Shown here: positions 34,473 to 47,000 of the stretch, in pieces | How positions within the stretch are numbered: position 1 is the stretch's first letter | Layout of the letters: the number at the start of each line of letters is the position of its first letter | Source of the DNA: Colias croceus | Lineage: Eukaryota; Arthropoda; Insecta; Lepidoptera; Pieridae | Direction of reading: 5' to 3' | DNA length: 64,000 nucleotides | Assembly: GCF_905220415.1 (NCBI RefSeq) | Contig: NC_059562.1 | Span: 4,169,501 to 4,233,500 of the forward strand | Translations under genes and position numbers: made by a program | Notes under the pieces: model-generated | Databases searched by the model: none | Told to the model about the DNA's origin: nothing | Seen by the model: the letters and a program-made list of their open reading frames with translations, nothing else

Positions 34473-37400
34473 TATGTAATATGCAATATTGAATAATATA
34501 TACGTCTATAGTTAAATAAATCTCCTATTCAAGATTTCCTTAAATCAACTCAGTGCATTAAGATTGACGCACCATAATATAATCTAAGTGTAACTTCAAC
34601 TCACACTTAGAGCTCTATCTGTAACCGTCAGTGTCTGACACTAAGTCTAGACTCCGAGATTGATCCTGACATTAGCATTATGCAGAAGATATATGATTCC
34701 CGTGATACGTTTAGATTGTTTGTTTTTGAAGTTTGTGGATCAGTTTAAATTATTAGCTTTTATAGTATGTAGATAATGTTGTGTTTGATGTAGTTAGTTG
34801 ATTTTGAATGACGATTTTAATGTGGATAATTTATGCGTTTATTTGTATATATAAATATAAAGCACTTGAATGCCATAAAACCAAAAATATCAATTTCGTT
34901 TATTTGTATTGTTATTATGGAGTTCTAATCAAAATCGTAATTCAACTTTACTTGGTTGTAATATTGAAAAACCGATTTTATTTTGTACCCTCATGAACCC
35001 AAAATTATAATAATAATTGACCACTATTCATTAACAACAGAGATCTCAATAAATTTTGAAAACAATACCAATCAAAACAACAGTCAAACACAAATGATAA
35101 CATAAAAATCGATTCCACATAAAACCGAGCGAAACACCAGTCTAGTCATCTACTGTTGCATATGAAAACAATCTATTGTCCGACCCTCGGCCAACAATAG
35201 CGTCGTAAGTAATATTTCCATTCAAATCCGAATACATTAAAAACATAAGCACGAAACGATTACCTCCCCTACCAAACTTTTCCCTACCTAATGGGAAATC
35301 CTACGGGATGTTATGCCAAAGAATCGCTTGCGAACAGACGCTGTATGCTTATTCATATGAATTTGCACGTGTGTAACTTTATATTAAACATCTGTGAACT
35401 ACAAATCTCCGTTATCTTATAACTGCTAATTGAATAATATTTTTCATGATGCATTTCATTTGCAAAACAAACTAGAATATGCTTTAATAAACACTAATGG
35501 AAAGCTTTATTATTTTTTTACAATAGTGTCGTAGTCATTCGTTGTCGTTCTATGAAACGTAGCTGAATCACACAGCCATACAAATACATTCAAAATGCTA
35601 CCTTAAACGACTAGACAAATTTTAATGCTTCGGCAACTCTGTCCATATTGTATTCTATCAATATTCTCCGTCCAGACGCAACCTTCAGCCGACATTGCTT
35701 CGGCATTGTGCATTGTATGCAGATTCAATAACAATACTTTACGCAAGCTTAAAATTCATTTTCAATATTTATTTTCCCCATTCTTCATTTTCTAAAGTAT
35801 TCCTCTATTCGTATACGGTTTGTGTCTGAGAAATTCCAATCAATTTCTTTCTATCTAACTGCTACTTAAGATCTTTATCAGGATAAGCAATGTGCCCGGT
35901 CTAAGCACTTATTCTATGTTACAATTTATGAGGTATACGCCACGCAAGGGAAACTAGTTCTTATTGTTATGGTAATAGATACAAATACGCTAGTGACGCG
36001 GGGCCCGTGTTAATCTGTATGCGTAGCGAGTTCGGTTCGCTTGATTGGTTATTCGTTCACGGAAGGGTGACAGTTTAAAGATTTGCCCTCTATCGTTTCA
36101 CTTCAATGATTTCGTTTTAATTCGATTTTAAAGTCTCCGCCACTTAGATAACCATTTACGAATCTTCAGAATTTGCGGACGAAACAAAAAGGCCGTGGAA
36201 ATGGAGGCTTAAAAAGTTAGAATTGTTTGTACGGAAAAGAATAAAAAGGGTAATGATCTCCCTTGAAGTATAAATGAAGGACAATTAGAGGCTTTGACAG
36301 TTCGGCTTGTGGAATTAATGACGGCTTTTATGGCTATCCAAATTATTTTTAAAAGAGTGATTATGTCAAAGGGTTCTCGATTATTTCGACAATCTTTTAA
36401 ATTACAAAATAAATCTGGATTTGCGAGACCCCTAATTTACGGATCTATGGGTGTTGTATATATACTTGTGTAGTTTTCTCCGCGCTAATAGTTTTCATAT
36501 CACTTAAGAGAAACCGCTCAAGTTTAATACATTTAATTCTAAAAGTGACCTCGTCCCATTTCCCTTTGGTTGTTTTGATTAATTACAGAGCAGTTTGAAA
36601 GGGACTCCAGTTGTTTTGATTTCGTATGAATAGAGCGAGTCTATGGGCATCGTTGTGCCACTATGAAGCCTGTCGTCGTATTCAAATTAATGTTTGTGTT
36701 TTCTTGTTTGACAGTCAGTATTTGTCGTTTTCCCAGCACGATGGGAAATTATTGGACGTTATTAAGAAATACCAAGGCGTGATGGATGACAATACCGTTT
36801 TCATTTTCCGATTTCCATTGTTTTCTTGGATTTAATATCCAGGGGATTGCGTATTTGTAAAATAGAAGTCATATTTATTCGCAGCGAAGATTGGTTTTTG
36901 TTATGAAAACGTTTTTGGTGTTTTGTTGTACAGTGATTTATTTCTTTTAGAAATGGTTTGTTTTATGCTTTAAGACTTAAAATACTTTTAATAATAAAAA
37001 CTTATTGACGCTAGTTTTAATTACTTTTACAAATATGTTTTGTTAACAGTTCTATATCGTTACACCTATATTTTCAATAAACCACATAAAACTCCAAAAG
37101 AACATGATATGAATTTCCTGCAATATTTCTAAGTGTTTGTTTTTAGCGCTAGTTTATCCGAAGGGAGGAATTTGCTTACCTTTAGGGATGTAGATTTTGT
37201 CTTTGATTGTTCCTTTCGAGGGGAGTTTATTGTACAGTTCCGATCTGTGCTTTGAATACTGTCGTTAGATATTCGTGTTTATTTTGACGGTATTGAAAAA
37301 ATTGTGTACAATAAGAAATCATGATCAAATATCTTTTATGTATTTGTATGTACGACCACTTTTCCATTTGGATAAGAAAAACTTCATATGACTAAAACGT

Positions 37401-38189
37401 ATAACATTATGGAACTTGTATATTTTTCGTTTCTATATTACCGTTAAGAAATAACTGTTCAAATTATCCAAAAATGAAACATGATAATATTTTAACAACA
37501 ATGAAAGCCGTACTAAAACTTGCGAGCAATAAATTGTTATATCCTGTCAACATTTTGGACGACTTAGCTATATAATATGATATACGAGTTATACCCGCAT
37601 AGCAAACAGACATTTATTAAACGGTGTTAAATTTATAGCAATTGATGTGACGCTGGCTTAATTATCCTTAAGTGTCAATTTGTAACGATAAGTCAATTAT
37701 CTCTGAAGACATAGAAATTCGTTTTATGTTAACATATTTTTATTACTTTGTGTTAAACAATCTAAATTGATATTAATTCATGTTTATCACGCCTGCAGTG
37801 AATACTCGCGCTTTTTACTTCACTTTTTTCATTCGTATAAAATTCCATGTTGTTTTCTATATTTCGCAAATAAACTAGAAGTGACTTGTAAAAAATGGAA
37901 CAAACGTCAATTTAAAAATAGTTTGACACCAAAAACTAAACCGAAATTGATTTCCACAGCGTTCCATCCGAATGTCGGAGCGTCACACATTTTTACGTCT
38001 GCGTACATCATAAATAGATTGAAATTTATATCGGGACAGAGACAATAAAAACAAATTGCTTTTCGACCCGTTTTATGATCCGTCAATACGTTACAAATAA
38101 AAGGACAATAACGGTCAATATCTTTACGCGGATTTATACGCGATTGTTATAATCTACACTACGACTACTTTGAGTAAGAGCACAATTTT

Positions 38190-38420
38190 CAACTGTCAGC
38201 CCCAAGCTCTCGCAGCGCGGCATTTGGCAACCTAACTGTAATGGCACAATAAATAGTTTGCAGCCCTCACCCATCTGTCACTTAACTAGTAAAATATACA
38301 GACGTCATTCAGAGAGCCACGTTGAAAAATCGCAGCGAGTACCACCCCTGACGAAGTCGCGCCGCGGCTCGCTCCAATCCCTACCTTAGCACCCGACTTT
38401 AAAGTCCATTTCGCATCGCC
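38190..38420. other. GC-enriched patch
   Basis: This interval contains CTCTCGCAGCGCGGC, CTGACGAAGTCGCGCCGCGG and CATCGCCCTGCCCGATG in an otherwise AT-rich area. It has no long open frame and no repeat ends. It could be a regulatory element or non-coding exon, but the sequence alone does not decide. Confidence 0.3.
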
Positions 38421-38929
38421 CTGCCCGATGAATAAATTTAAATATTTGTTAACTTAAAATGTAACCCGTGTACCCGGAAATACAGTCTAAATTGCACGGC
38501 TGATCATTTGTTTCACGGATCGCGAGGTTAGGTGTACGAAAATCACTTCTATCATTATCATTGTAAGGTACTTTTTAGTTTTCGAGAGCGATTCCGCGAC
38601 AATCTTATACTAGGGTTATTTAACTTTGAAGTTGTTCAAAAGACCCTCGATTCGGGATTCTGGTGGATTTCTTTTTGGATTAAAGGCCTCATGAATTTAA
38701 TGATAGTGCATTTTAGGGCCGTTATTTGTGCGAATGCCACGCGTCCGATTTAATCACTTGTAATTGTTTTCTTTGAAAACAAAAATAACGAACTGTATAA
38801 CATAACTGTGGCACCCCTAATGACTAGAACGAAATACTTATTTCAATGCTATTTCAATGTTACGAATATTTAAAAAGGTTCGCTTACTACGTTTAATATT
38901 CTATAAATTGTACCAGATTTTTTTTTCAT

Positions 38930-38949
38930 ATATATATATATATATATAT
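38930..38949. repeat. (AT)n microsatellite
   Basis: An uninterrupted AT dinucleotide tract of about ten units, flanked by T runs on both sides. Confidence 0.9.
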
Positions 38950-39441
38950 TTTTTACAGGTAAATTGGTGACTGCGATTTCACAACTCAACTTTGACACGT
39001 AAGTTTTGAAGGTAACAGAGAAAATACATATATTTTGTATGATAGATATCCGGCATAAAGCCTTTTAAAATTCAAAACTAACATTTTTAAAACAGAATGT
39101 ACATTAAAGTGGGTAGATGAAGAAAACACTGTCCGTGATTTAGCTTTACTAGTTAATGTGTGAATTTGTGAGCGTACTCATTAGCGATTCAAATTTATGC
39201 AAATCTGATTAACGACTTCATTGTAAAGCGAAAACTGGGGCAGGCTTCACTTTTGATACTTCACGAAGATATGTTATATTGGAAATAACGTTTTTACTCG
39301 CTATGTTTTGCGTAATTCCTCGTGTATTTTTCTGTTCTATCATGATATATTATGTTATTCATTATATTTTTTCAAGTAAGCGGCTTTTTGAGAAGTCTCT
39401 TATTATATTTTTCGTTTGTATTATTCTGAATTTACTAATAA

Positions 39442-39642
39442 CTAGCTGTTCCCCGCGGTTTCACCCGCATTGCTCCGCTCCTATTGGTCTTAGCATGACG
39501 ATTTATAGCCTATAGCCTTTCTCGAATCTCGATAAATGGGCTATCTAACACCGAAATAATTTTTCAAATCGGACCAGTAGGTAGTTCCCGAGCGCGTTCA
39601 AACAAACAAACAAACTCTTCAGCTCTATAATATTAGTATAGA
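39442..39642 (-). mobile_element. Helitron-like element, TCTATACTAATATT group
   Basis: On the minus strand it runs from A|TCTATACTAATATTATAGAG to hairpin GCGGGTGAAACCGC, then GGGGAACAG-CTAG|T. It contains AACTACCTACTGGTCCGATT, in which a CTAC unit is duplicated relative to its sisters. Confidence 0.8.
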
Positions 39643-39649
39643 TTATTTC

Positions 39650-40785
39650 TTTTAAGCATCTTGCTCCCTCTATTGTAAAGTAACAAACACGATGACCTAC
39701 CTATCTATTCGATTTAAAGCAGTTTTACTATTTTTAAGTACCTATAAACCTACTTTCTAGTTATTTAGTATCGGTCAGCAACAATTCTAAATAACACAAA
39801 TTAAAGGTAATCCCATGTTATTTGTAAGGCGTGATTACGTCACATAAACATATAAATGGCTAGGTCTTATCTCAGGTGCTAACTCTAAAGGTTTTCTGTG
39901 TTTGGTCTAACGGATGTGGTTTAAATTTTAAATTCAATGCAATGGGATAGAAAGGCTAGCTTTGTGATAAACTTAGGAATATATAAAAATATTTCGAAAA
40001 AATATTTATTTTGTTTTGTGTAGGTAGATGAAATCTCAAATTCTGTTGTTTTTCTTGTGTAAGTTAGAAAAAATAATTATTTTGTTGTTTTTGATGTCGC
40101 AAAAGCAAATTTAATTCAATAATTTCGTTTAGAATGCAAATAAATTCAAATATAATACCTATTATGTATAACAATTTTTAAACGCTACATTAACTCAACC
40201 GACCTCCAAATCACAAAGCCAGACAGAGATTTAAATTTATATTGTATTGAAATTGATATTTACTTTAGAGTAATCAAAAGTTTTCATCTCATCAAACGAC
40301 TAAATATCAACCAGTCAATCAACGTCGTAACCCAATATTGTTAATTAAAATTCAAAGATAAAATGTTCTTTTCGTTAGAATGTTTACAAAATATTGCTTA
40401 ATTTGCTCAGGTTACGTTTATAAACAACGTATTATGTTACATAACCCTTTCGTACTTTTGCACGTGTAGATTTTGAGTATAAACACCTATCGTGTTTTAT
40501 TGTTATCACCAACGACATAGGCAAAACTCAAAACAAAACAAAAATATTCGTAAAAAAATACTACCGTAGATTTTTTTTTTTATAATTAATATGTCATCAA
40601 TTATTTTGCACATCAATTCCTTCGTCGTTTCTAATCTTCAATAAAATTATATGCAAATTGTAGCTATAAAAAATACATGTTTTTGTATTTCATGCTTCTG
40701 AATATAGGTAGATAAGATAAAGGATTTACTTTAAAATATGTACATGTAAATTTGTTATTTCTAAGATTTTAAACACCTAATCTTT
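39650..40785. other. AT-rich non-coding stretch
   Basis: No gene or structured repeat recognised. Confidence 0.55.
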
Positions 40786-40790
40786 ACTAC

Positions 40791-40977
40791 ATAGCATAGT
40801 ATAAAACAAAGTCGCTTTCTCTGTCCCTAAGTAAGTATGCTTAAAGCTTTAAAACTAAGCAAAGGATTTTGTTGCTGTTTTTTTTATTAGATAGAGTGAT
40901 TTAAGAGGAAGGTTTTCGTATACATATAATTTATTAGGTTTTAGACAAAGCGGGCGGAGCCGCGGGTAGAAAGCTAC
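40791..40977 (+). mobile_element. Helitron-like element, TCACTAC group, CTAC end
   Basis: Starts A|TCTTTACTACATAGCATAGT and continues ATAAAACAAAGTCGCTTTCT. It ends GGGCGGAGCCGCGGGTAGAAAG-CTAC. It shares the CTAC variant with the copy at 6912 and is closely related to it. Confidence 0.65.
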
Positions 40978-41018
40978 AAGTACATTATAAGCTCTATTTC
41001 TATACATTTTATAGTATA

Positions 41019-41275
41019 CTAGCTTTCCACCCGCGAAATCATCCACACAGTCAAAGAAAAACCCGCATAGAACTATGAACGGGAACCCGTTCCCGTGGGA
41101 TTTCCGGGATAAAACCTATCCTATGTCCCGGGATAATAAGTAGCCTATGTCCTTTCTCGGGTATCAAAATATCTCTATACCAAATTTCATGCAAATTGGT
41201 TCAGTAGTTAAGGCGTGATTGAGTAACAGACAGACAGACAGAGTTACTTTCGCATTTATAATATTATAGTATGGA
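41019..41275 (-). mobile_element. Helitron-like element, TCCATACTAATATT group
   Basis: On the minus strand it starts A|TCCATACTATAATATTATAA and has CTCTGTCTGTCTGTCTGTTA. It ends ...GGGTGGAAAG-CTAG|T, but the GC hairpin is damaged (GATTTCGCGGGTGG). ACGGGAACCCGTTCCCGTGG inside is a partial palindrome. It lies 41 bp right of the copy at 40791. Confidence 0.75.
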
Positions 41276-41279
41276 TTCC

Positions 41280-41640
41280 ACAATACTATACAATTCAAAC
41301 CAAAACAACGATACAAACTGAAGTTCTTACTCTCCCGTGACGTCACTCTCATTACACACAAGTAAATTACATCCATGCAGGATAATTAAACCGGTTCATT
41401 GAAGTTAATGAGGTGTAATTATAATTGAGAATGAGGCTTCAAGTGGTCAGTGCAGTGCTTGGAAAGTATGCGTTGTACCTTGGTGAAGATGACAGAAAGA
41501 GTTGAAATGAGATATTTCCTTCTTTGTTTTGAGACATTATGTAGATAGATTTCTTCTTAAATATGTAGTTAGATAAAGACTAGTGACTACCCGAGAAGCT
41601 CGATTTATTTATGAAACATGTGGTTAAATTATATCTAACT
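41280..41640. other. Non-coding stretch
   Basis: Nothing recognisable; a 70-codon minus-strand frame at 41164-41376 overlaps the preceding element. Confidence 0.5.
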
Positions 41641-41650
41641 ATATCTGTAT

Positions 41651-41741
41651 TCTGTATAAGGAGGCCCCTTCTCCCTCCTTGAGGGAGGCCTTTGTCCAGC
41701 AGTGGACGTCCCACGGCTGAAACGAACGAACGAACGAACGC
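41651..41741 (+). mobile_element. LINE 3' tail with (AACG)n end and 9-bp target-site duplication
   Basis: TATCTGTAT at 41642-41650 and 41742-41750 flanks a 91-bp insert containing GAGGCCTTTGTCCAGCAGTG and GACGTCCCACGGCTGA, ending in about five AACG units. The same AGGCC...CAGCAGTGG...GGCTGA block forms the tail of the SINE at 18897-19165. Confidence 0.7.
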
Positions 41742-41759
41742 TATCTGTATAAAATAACA

Positions 41760-42925
41760 ATTATTAGATTATGATTTTCAAATGACTACCTATATTTCGG
41801 TTTGTGAATATTTACTATTGTAGACATCACTGCTATCCATAGTGGTGACGTCAGAGCCAAACAATATAATTAATATGTCATTCACATAATAATCTATGAA
41901 TAATATTTGCAGTATAAATTGTATTTAAATATCCTATTAATTGGATAGGTATGGCATCATAACAATCATTTTATGATGCAATACCGATATTTTTAAGTTA
42001 ATAAAATTGTCTTATTTTTCCTATACAAAGTTTTGAAATATAAAAAAATATTTTGTATCTCGTACCTTCATCATATGCATACCAATACTATAGCTAATAT
42101 ATGCAAAATACTAGATGTATCTAAGTACACCTTACCACGCAATCTGAACATTTTGTTAGAATTATATTAACCCCCAAATTACATACGGAAAACGCATTAA
42201 GATTGCAATTTATAATACACAAGAAACACCCATATTACCAAGGTATACAGTTCAATTTTCTCTGAATTGCATTTGTTACTTACGTCTTTCTTATGTTAGT
42301 TAGAGTTCAAACGACGGGTCAAGGGTGAAACAGGCGTAACCAAATGAAATTACTAGTCTCTCATACTGAATAGTAATAGTTTATAATTTCGCAAATTGTT
42401 TTAGTTTTTATCATTTGGAAGGAATAAGTTTTTCCTAGAATATTATAACAACATTATTTCAATAAAATCACAAATAAATTTAGGATTGTTTTCTTTTATT
42501 TAATATTCCTACATTCATTTAGCTAAGTTCGTAACACAAAATAAATAGCTACCCATGAAAACAAATCGTCTCAAAATATAATATAATAGAGATCATAGCA
42601 ACCGACTAAATTTATTTATTCTCGAACCGTCCATATATCGAATGCCATTTAAATTTAAAGAGTTAGTAAAGTTTAGGTAGTATGCGAGAAAATCCGCAAA
42701 ATAAAGCTAGTTCTACAAAAGTCATACCAGTTATTGCAATATCGCTCAGACCGCCCAATAAAAAGCAATCTATAGCTACAACGTAATGAAAAGAAAACTT
42801 GGTACAAACAACAAATACACATCAGAAACTTGATCGATAGGTTATCAAAACTTGTATTTTTCGAGGCTTCCAATTCCCGTCTGTAAAATAATCTTATTAT
42901 ACTTTTAAAGCAAACATTTGATGAG
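41760..42925. other. AT-rich non-coding stretch
   Basis: A 66-codon minus-strand frame at 42673-42873 is unsupported. No other feature seen. Confidence 0.5.
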
Positions 42926-42930
42926 CAACG

Positions 42931-43196
42931 TTAAGCCGACTACTCACCTACTTGCAGCAGAGGCAATATTGGAATTGCACCCTTAATTTTCTCCTTAACC
43001 CATTGACCACCGTGCGGCCCAATGAGACCACGACACAATAGATTTTCTATTGTCTGTGATTCCGGGGGCTGAGGGATTAATAGTGATGTGTATAGGCAAG
43101 CAGGGGCAATTTCAATTCTGAAATTGCTCCGACCACCATGCAACCGAGATTGTTCCAATATTTCCCCTACGGCAGGTAAGTGAGTAGCCGCCTTAA
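42931..43196. mobile_element. MITE with 45-bp imperfect inverted termini and TTAA duplication
   Basis: TTAA at 42931-42934 and 43193-43196 flanks the element. The left end, GCCGACTACTCACCTACTTGC with GCAATATTGGAA inside, is mirrored at the right by TTCCAATATT...GGTAAGTGAGTAGCCGCC, an imperfect terminal repeat of about 40-45 bp. Internal sequence of about 170 bp has no credible coding capacity. TTAA target duplication is the hallmark of piggyBac-type transposition, but these tips do not look like classical piggyBac ends, so the superfamily is uncertain. Confidence 0.75.
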
Positions 43197-43199
43197 GTC

Positions 43200-43775
43200 C
43201 GTCATATAACTTGCTAGACGCATAATCTCTGTATAATAACTCTTAGAGATTTAGAGGGATATGCATATAATTGACCGTATCTTTATAACGATTTTTAAGG
43301 CTTTGTTTTAAAGCTTAATTGAATAGCTGTGATAACAATTTATTGACTACTTATGGCGATATTATGAAAATTATATACAGTAACCTTTGTTGGAGGTTTT
43401 AATAAATTTTTAAAAGCCTAGATATTCCAGTCAGTCGGTTTGAATATTGGTGTTTTATAGTAATAAAGTTTTCAGTCATTTTTATTTATTTTTAGATATG
43501 TAAATTTTTTTCAAACTGGTCGTAATGTAAAAACAGCTCTTTGCTTGATATCCAAAATTAACGTAGCTATGTACCTACATATTATTTCCTCATATCTACT
43601 GTCCAAGAAACAACGCTTGTTAGTCTGTAACGGTTCAAACTTTGTAATGTAAATGAAGTCTCAATTTTCAATATCAGTCGACACACTCAATATTTGTATA
43701 TGCTAATGTTAATACAATCATTGGTCAGTGATTATTATTAATGTTATTGAAATTAATGCGTAATTACTATGTATT
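43200..43775. other. AT-rich non-coding stretch
   Basis: No feature recognised between the MITE and the SINE. Confidence 0.55.
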
Positions 43776-43780
43776 TTGAC

Positions 43781-44040
43781 GACGCGGTTGGCGCAGTGGT
43801 AAAGTAACTGCCTACTGAGCCGACGGTCCCGGGTTCGATCCCCGGTCAGGGCAAATATTGTGTGATGAACTCAATTATTTGTTCTTGGGTCTGGGTGTTA
43901 TTATCTATATATGTATTTATTAAATATTATATTATATTTATCGTCGCCTAGTACCCACAACACAAGCCTTAATTGAGCTTACTGTGGGACTAGGTCGATT
44001 TGTGTAATAATGTCCTATAATATTTATTTATATATTTATT
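43781..44040 (+). mobile_element. tRNA-derived SINE
   Basis: The head is a tRNA-like sequence with A box TGGCGCAGTGGT (43789-43800) and B box GGTTCGATCCC (43832-43842). A unique body follows (TTGTTCTTGGGTCTGGGTG, AGCTTACTGTGGGACTAGGT) and an ATTTATTTATATATTTATT tail. The head and body recur widely in lepidopteran genomes as I remember them. I found no clear target-site duplication. It is not a functional tRNA gene, because tRNA-unrelated sequence follows the head directly. Confidence 0.8.
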
Positions 44041-44044
44041 ATTG

Positions 44045-47000
44045 ATTTTAGCTGTCATCTTCATTCATAATTTTCATTTTTTGACACTTAAATATTTAGG
44101 TACATAATTAAAATGAAATTTTACACAGACACTTATTATAGTATGTATATTAATACCTATAGTCTAAAAATATGTAGATATGGAAACAAAAATAGCAGAA
44201 CAAACTTGAACAGTTTGAAACAAACTTCGTACCTGGAATTTCGTAAAGCCTGTAAAATTTAAACCGTCCGGGATCACATTATCATAAGTTTGATCCGGTT
44301 TTATCAAGTAATCCCCGGTTAATCCGATCGCTAGACCCGGTTAAGACGTTTTGGCATAGAAATGTACTGTTTAGGTCTCCGAATTAATTCTTGGGAGTAG
44401 AAAGTTTTCTTGCGCGACCTTCGAGTTTTTCTTTTTACATTATTTGTTGTTCTTATCTGCACTGACTTAATATTAGGCAGTCCGATGCTGTTCTTATTTA
44501 TATTGAAAAAGGTGTATGTGTGTATCACAATTTTAAGATGATTACAATTTATTAACGAGTGATTCAAATTTTGATGAGATTTCAAAAACACATTTACACA
44601 AAAGTAGCTGTTAATTACGTCCTAGGGCAAAATAGAAGTAATCGGATAGTATTAATTACCATTGAATTTCCATGATAAAATAAGGATTGATAAATATTTT
44701 ATCCTTAGTCTGTCTCAAGGAAAACCTTTTCTTTAAATCGTCTAGCGTCCTTGTAAAGTCGAGAGGAAAAGCGTACCTAAATCCACTTACGGTGTTCAAT
44801 GCAATCACTGCGTACCGCCCCTTAGACGAAGCATTTGCATTTTTATAGATAGGAAACTTCTATGGTTAGGAAACTGTATTTTATTTAAGCCACCAAAAAT
44901 TTCCTTATGAAATTGCTTCCTCTAAACAGCAATTATATATGCATTCAAATTCTCGAAAAATCAACAATATTCTCGACGAAATACTTTATTTTCCTTTCAA
45001 ATAATACCCCAAGAACAGCTATATCGTGAGACTGGATTGCTAAGTGCAGGCGAATTTCCATACGTACACAGATCACAGCCAGAGTTATTGGCGGTCCCAC
45101 GAGTCTTCAATACATTCGACTATTTTTATTTACTCGGAGAAAGCTCTCGACCGTCCCATCGCCTGGCCTGCGGACGACTGAGGAATACGTTATTTGTCAC
45201 TTCTATTTTTGAATTTGGTTCACTTTTTACAACTGGCCAGCAATATTCGATTTTCGAAGAAGGTTGTATTGGTAAAAGTTTTATTTTTCTTTATCGTATC
45301 CGGCCAGTACGGCCAATGCTCGACAACGAATTATTTTTTATATTTAGCTGTTATTATTCCCGTGCGTGTCGCAACAAATTCACATCAGCAGTTTAATCTA
45401 AATTCAGTTACCTGTTGTTCGATAAAAATGACACGTAATATCCGTATTAAAACAACAGGTTCTGTTTCGCGAAATTGCTAACCATTAAATCCGACGCAAA
45501 CATTAAGATAACTTTTAAAACAATTGCGTTGGGGGAAAAAAGCGCGGGAGTTTTAATTAATAAAAATGGCAGCACGAAATGTCTGCAATTCAAACATGGC
45601 GGAGTCGGCCAATGAACGGGTCCCTTTATGTACATATGCTAATGAGTGACAGGCCTCTGAATGGGATTGTCGTGTTAGTGCTGTCATTACAGCGAGGTTA
45701 CAGTGTAGAGAATTGTTATTTTTGCTTTTCATTTGAATTTGTCCATAGACAATGTAGCTTTTTGAATTAGGCGCGAGGTTTTTTTTTCGCGCGCTTATGT
45801 GCTGTTTACTTGGACGTGTTAACCCAGTTATACGGAACAGATTTTTAATTTAATTTTTTGTGTAATTATGCTAAATTCATTCGTTACTCGTGTTAAATAA
45901 TATAATAAGTAATAACGCGTGTAATTGGGTAATTAAATGTGTTGTTCCGTGTAATTATAAATTAGATCATACTATTATTTATACAAAAAATGTAATCTTT
46001 TTAAGTTATTTAAGCTTCCCACGAAGCTTAAGCAAAAAATAGTCTATTTTCTAAAATAAGCTTCTCATTATACACGAAGTTTTTTTAATCTAGCATTTTG
46101 TTAATAGATTTTACGAAATATAACTTAATAGTTAATACGCTTCCTACAGCTACTTATCGTAAGATTTTATAAGGGATTAGATTGCAAATTTGTAACCTTT
46201 TTTTACTGTAGAGAAAAAAATCTTCAGAAACAGTAAATTATCGAAACATTTAAGAAAGTAATGAAAGCCGCCCAAATCGAGTTTGCATTTTGAAAGCTTA
46301 TTTATAAAGCAAATTGTTTTCCATAAATACAAATCTAAATTACCATCTAAATTTTAAGACCAGGCTTCTTAAGCCTGAAACTTCTTTAAGATTCTGGTAC
46401 AAAATATCATTTTATTACTTCATAGGTACTTTATTAAGTTGTTAATAATTTGAGATATTCACACGTTTAATTTAATTGCGGTCAAATTAAATAATTGTCG
46501 GTTATGTTAATAAATTTGTTAATGTTTATTGTTTATATATGTTTTAATTTAACCTATAGACAATTAGAAATAATAAAAATATTTGCAATGGTTTTCATTA
46601 TCTAAATACCAACAAAATGTTTAAACGCATTGATTTTATCTCAAATAATTAAATAAATGTTTTAGCTAATTGCAATTCTAACGGTTTGCGCCTAGCAACC
46701 GGCCGCCATATTTAATTTTATTCGGATCTAGCGCTTGTAAACTAAACGAACAGGGTTAGGCTACCTGTATCCAGTCAATAAATAAACCTAGCCGTACATT
46801 CCTTGAGAATGCATGCGTTGAACTGCAACATGAGATAGTTTATGAGAGCTGAATAAACTTATAATATAAATTACGTGTTTAAAGACTCCTTAACTACTGA
46901 ACTGATTTTGATAAAATTGTGCACATTGTGCAGTGTGATAATTTAAATATATGATAATTTAAATCTCAATAACGATACCTACCTAAATAAATAATAGGAC

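Larger units (their letters stand above)
34480..39435. other. Long non-coding stretch with one GC-richer patch
   Basis: Short frames at 36626-36835, 37767-38048 and 38532-38753 are not recognisable. GC content rises at about 38190-38420. An AT dinucleotide tract lies at 38930-38949. No transposon termini were seen. Confidence 0.5.

Noticed and set aside
43781..43853. tRNA gene
   Set aside because: A and B boxes are present, but the sequence continues into a SINE body and tail, so it is a SINE head.
45037..45396. 119-codon open frame
   Set aside because: No recognisable motif, no splice or start context, and another frame overlaps it; likely chance.
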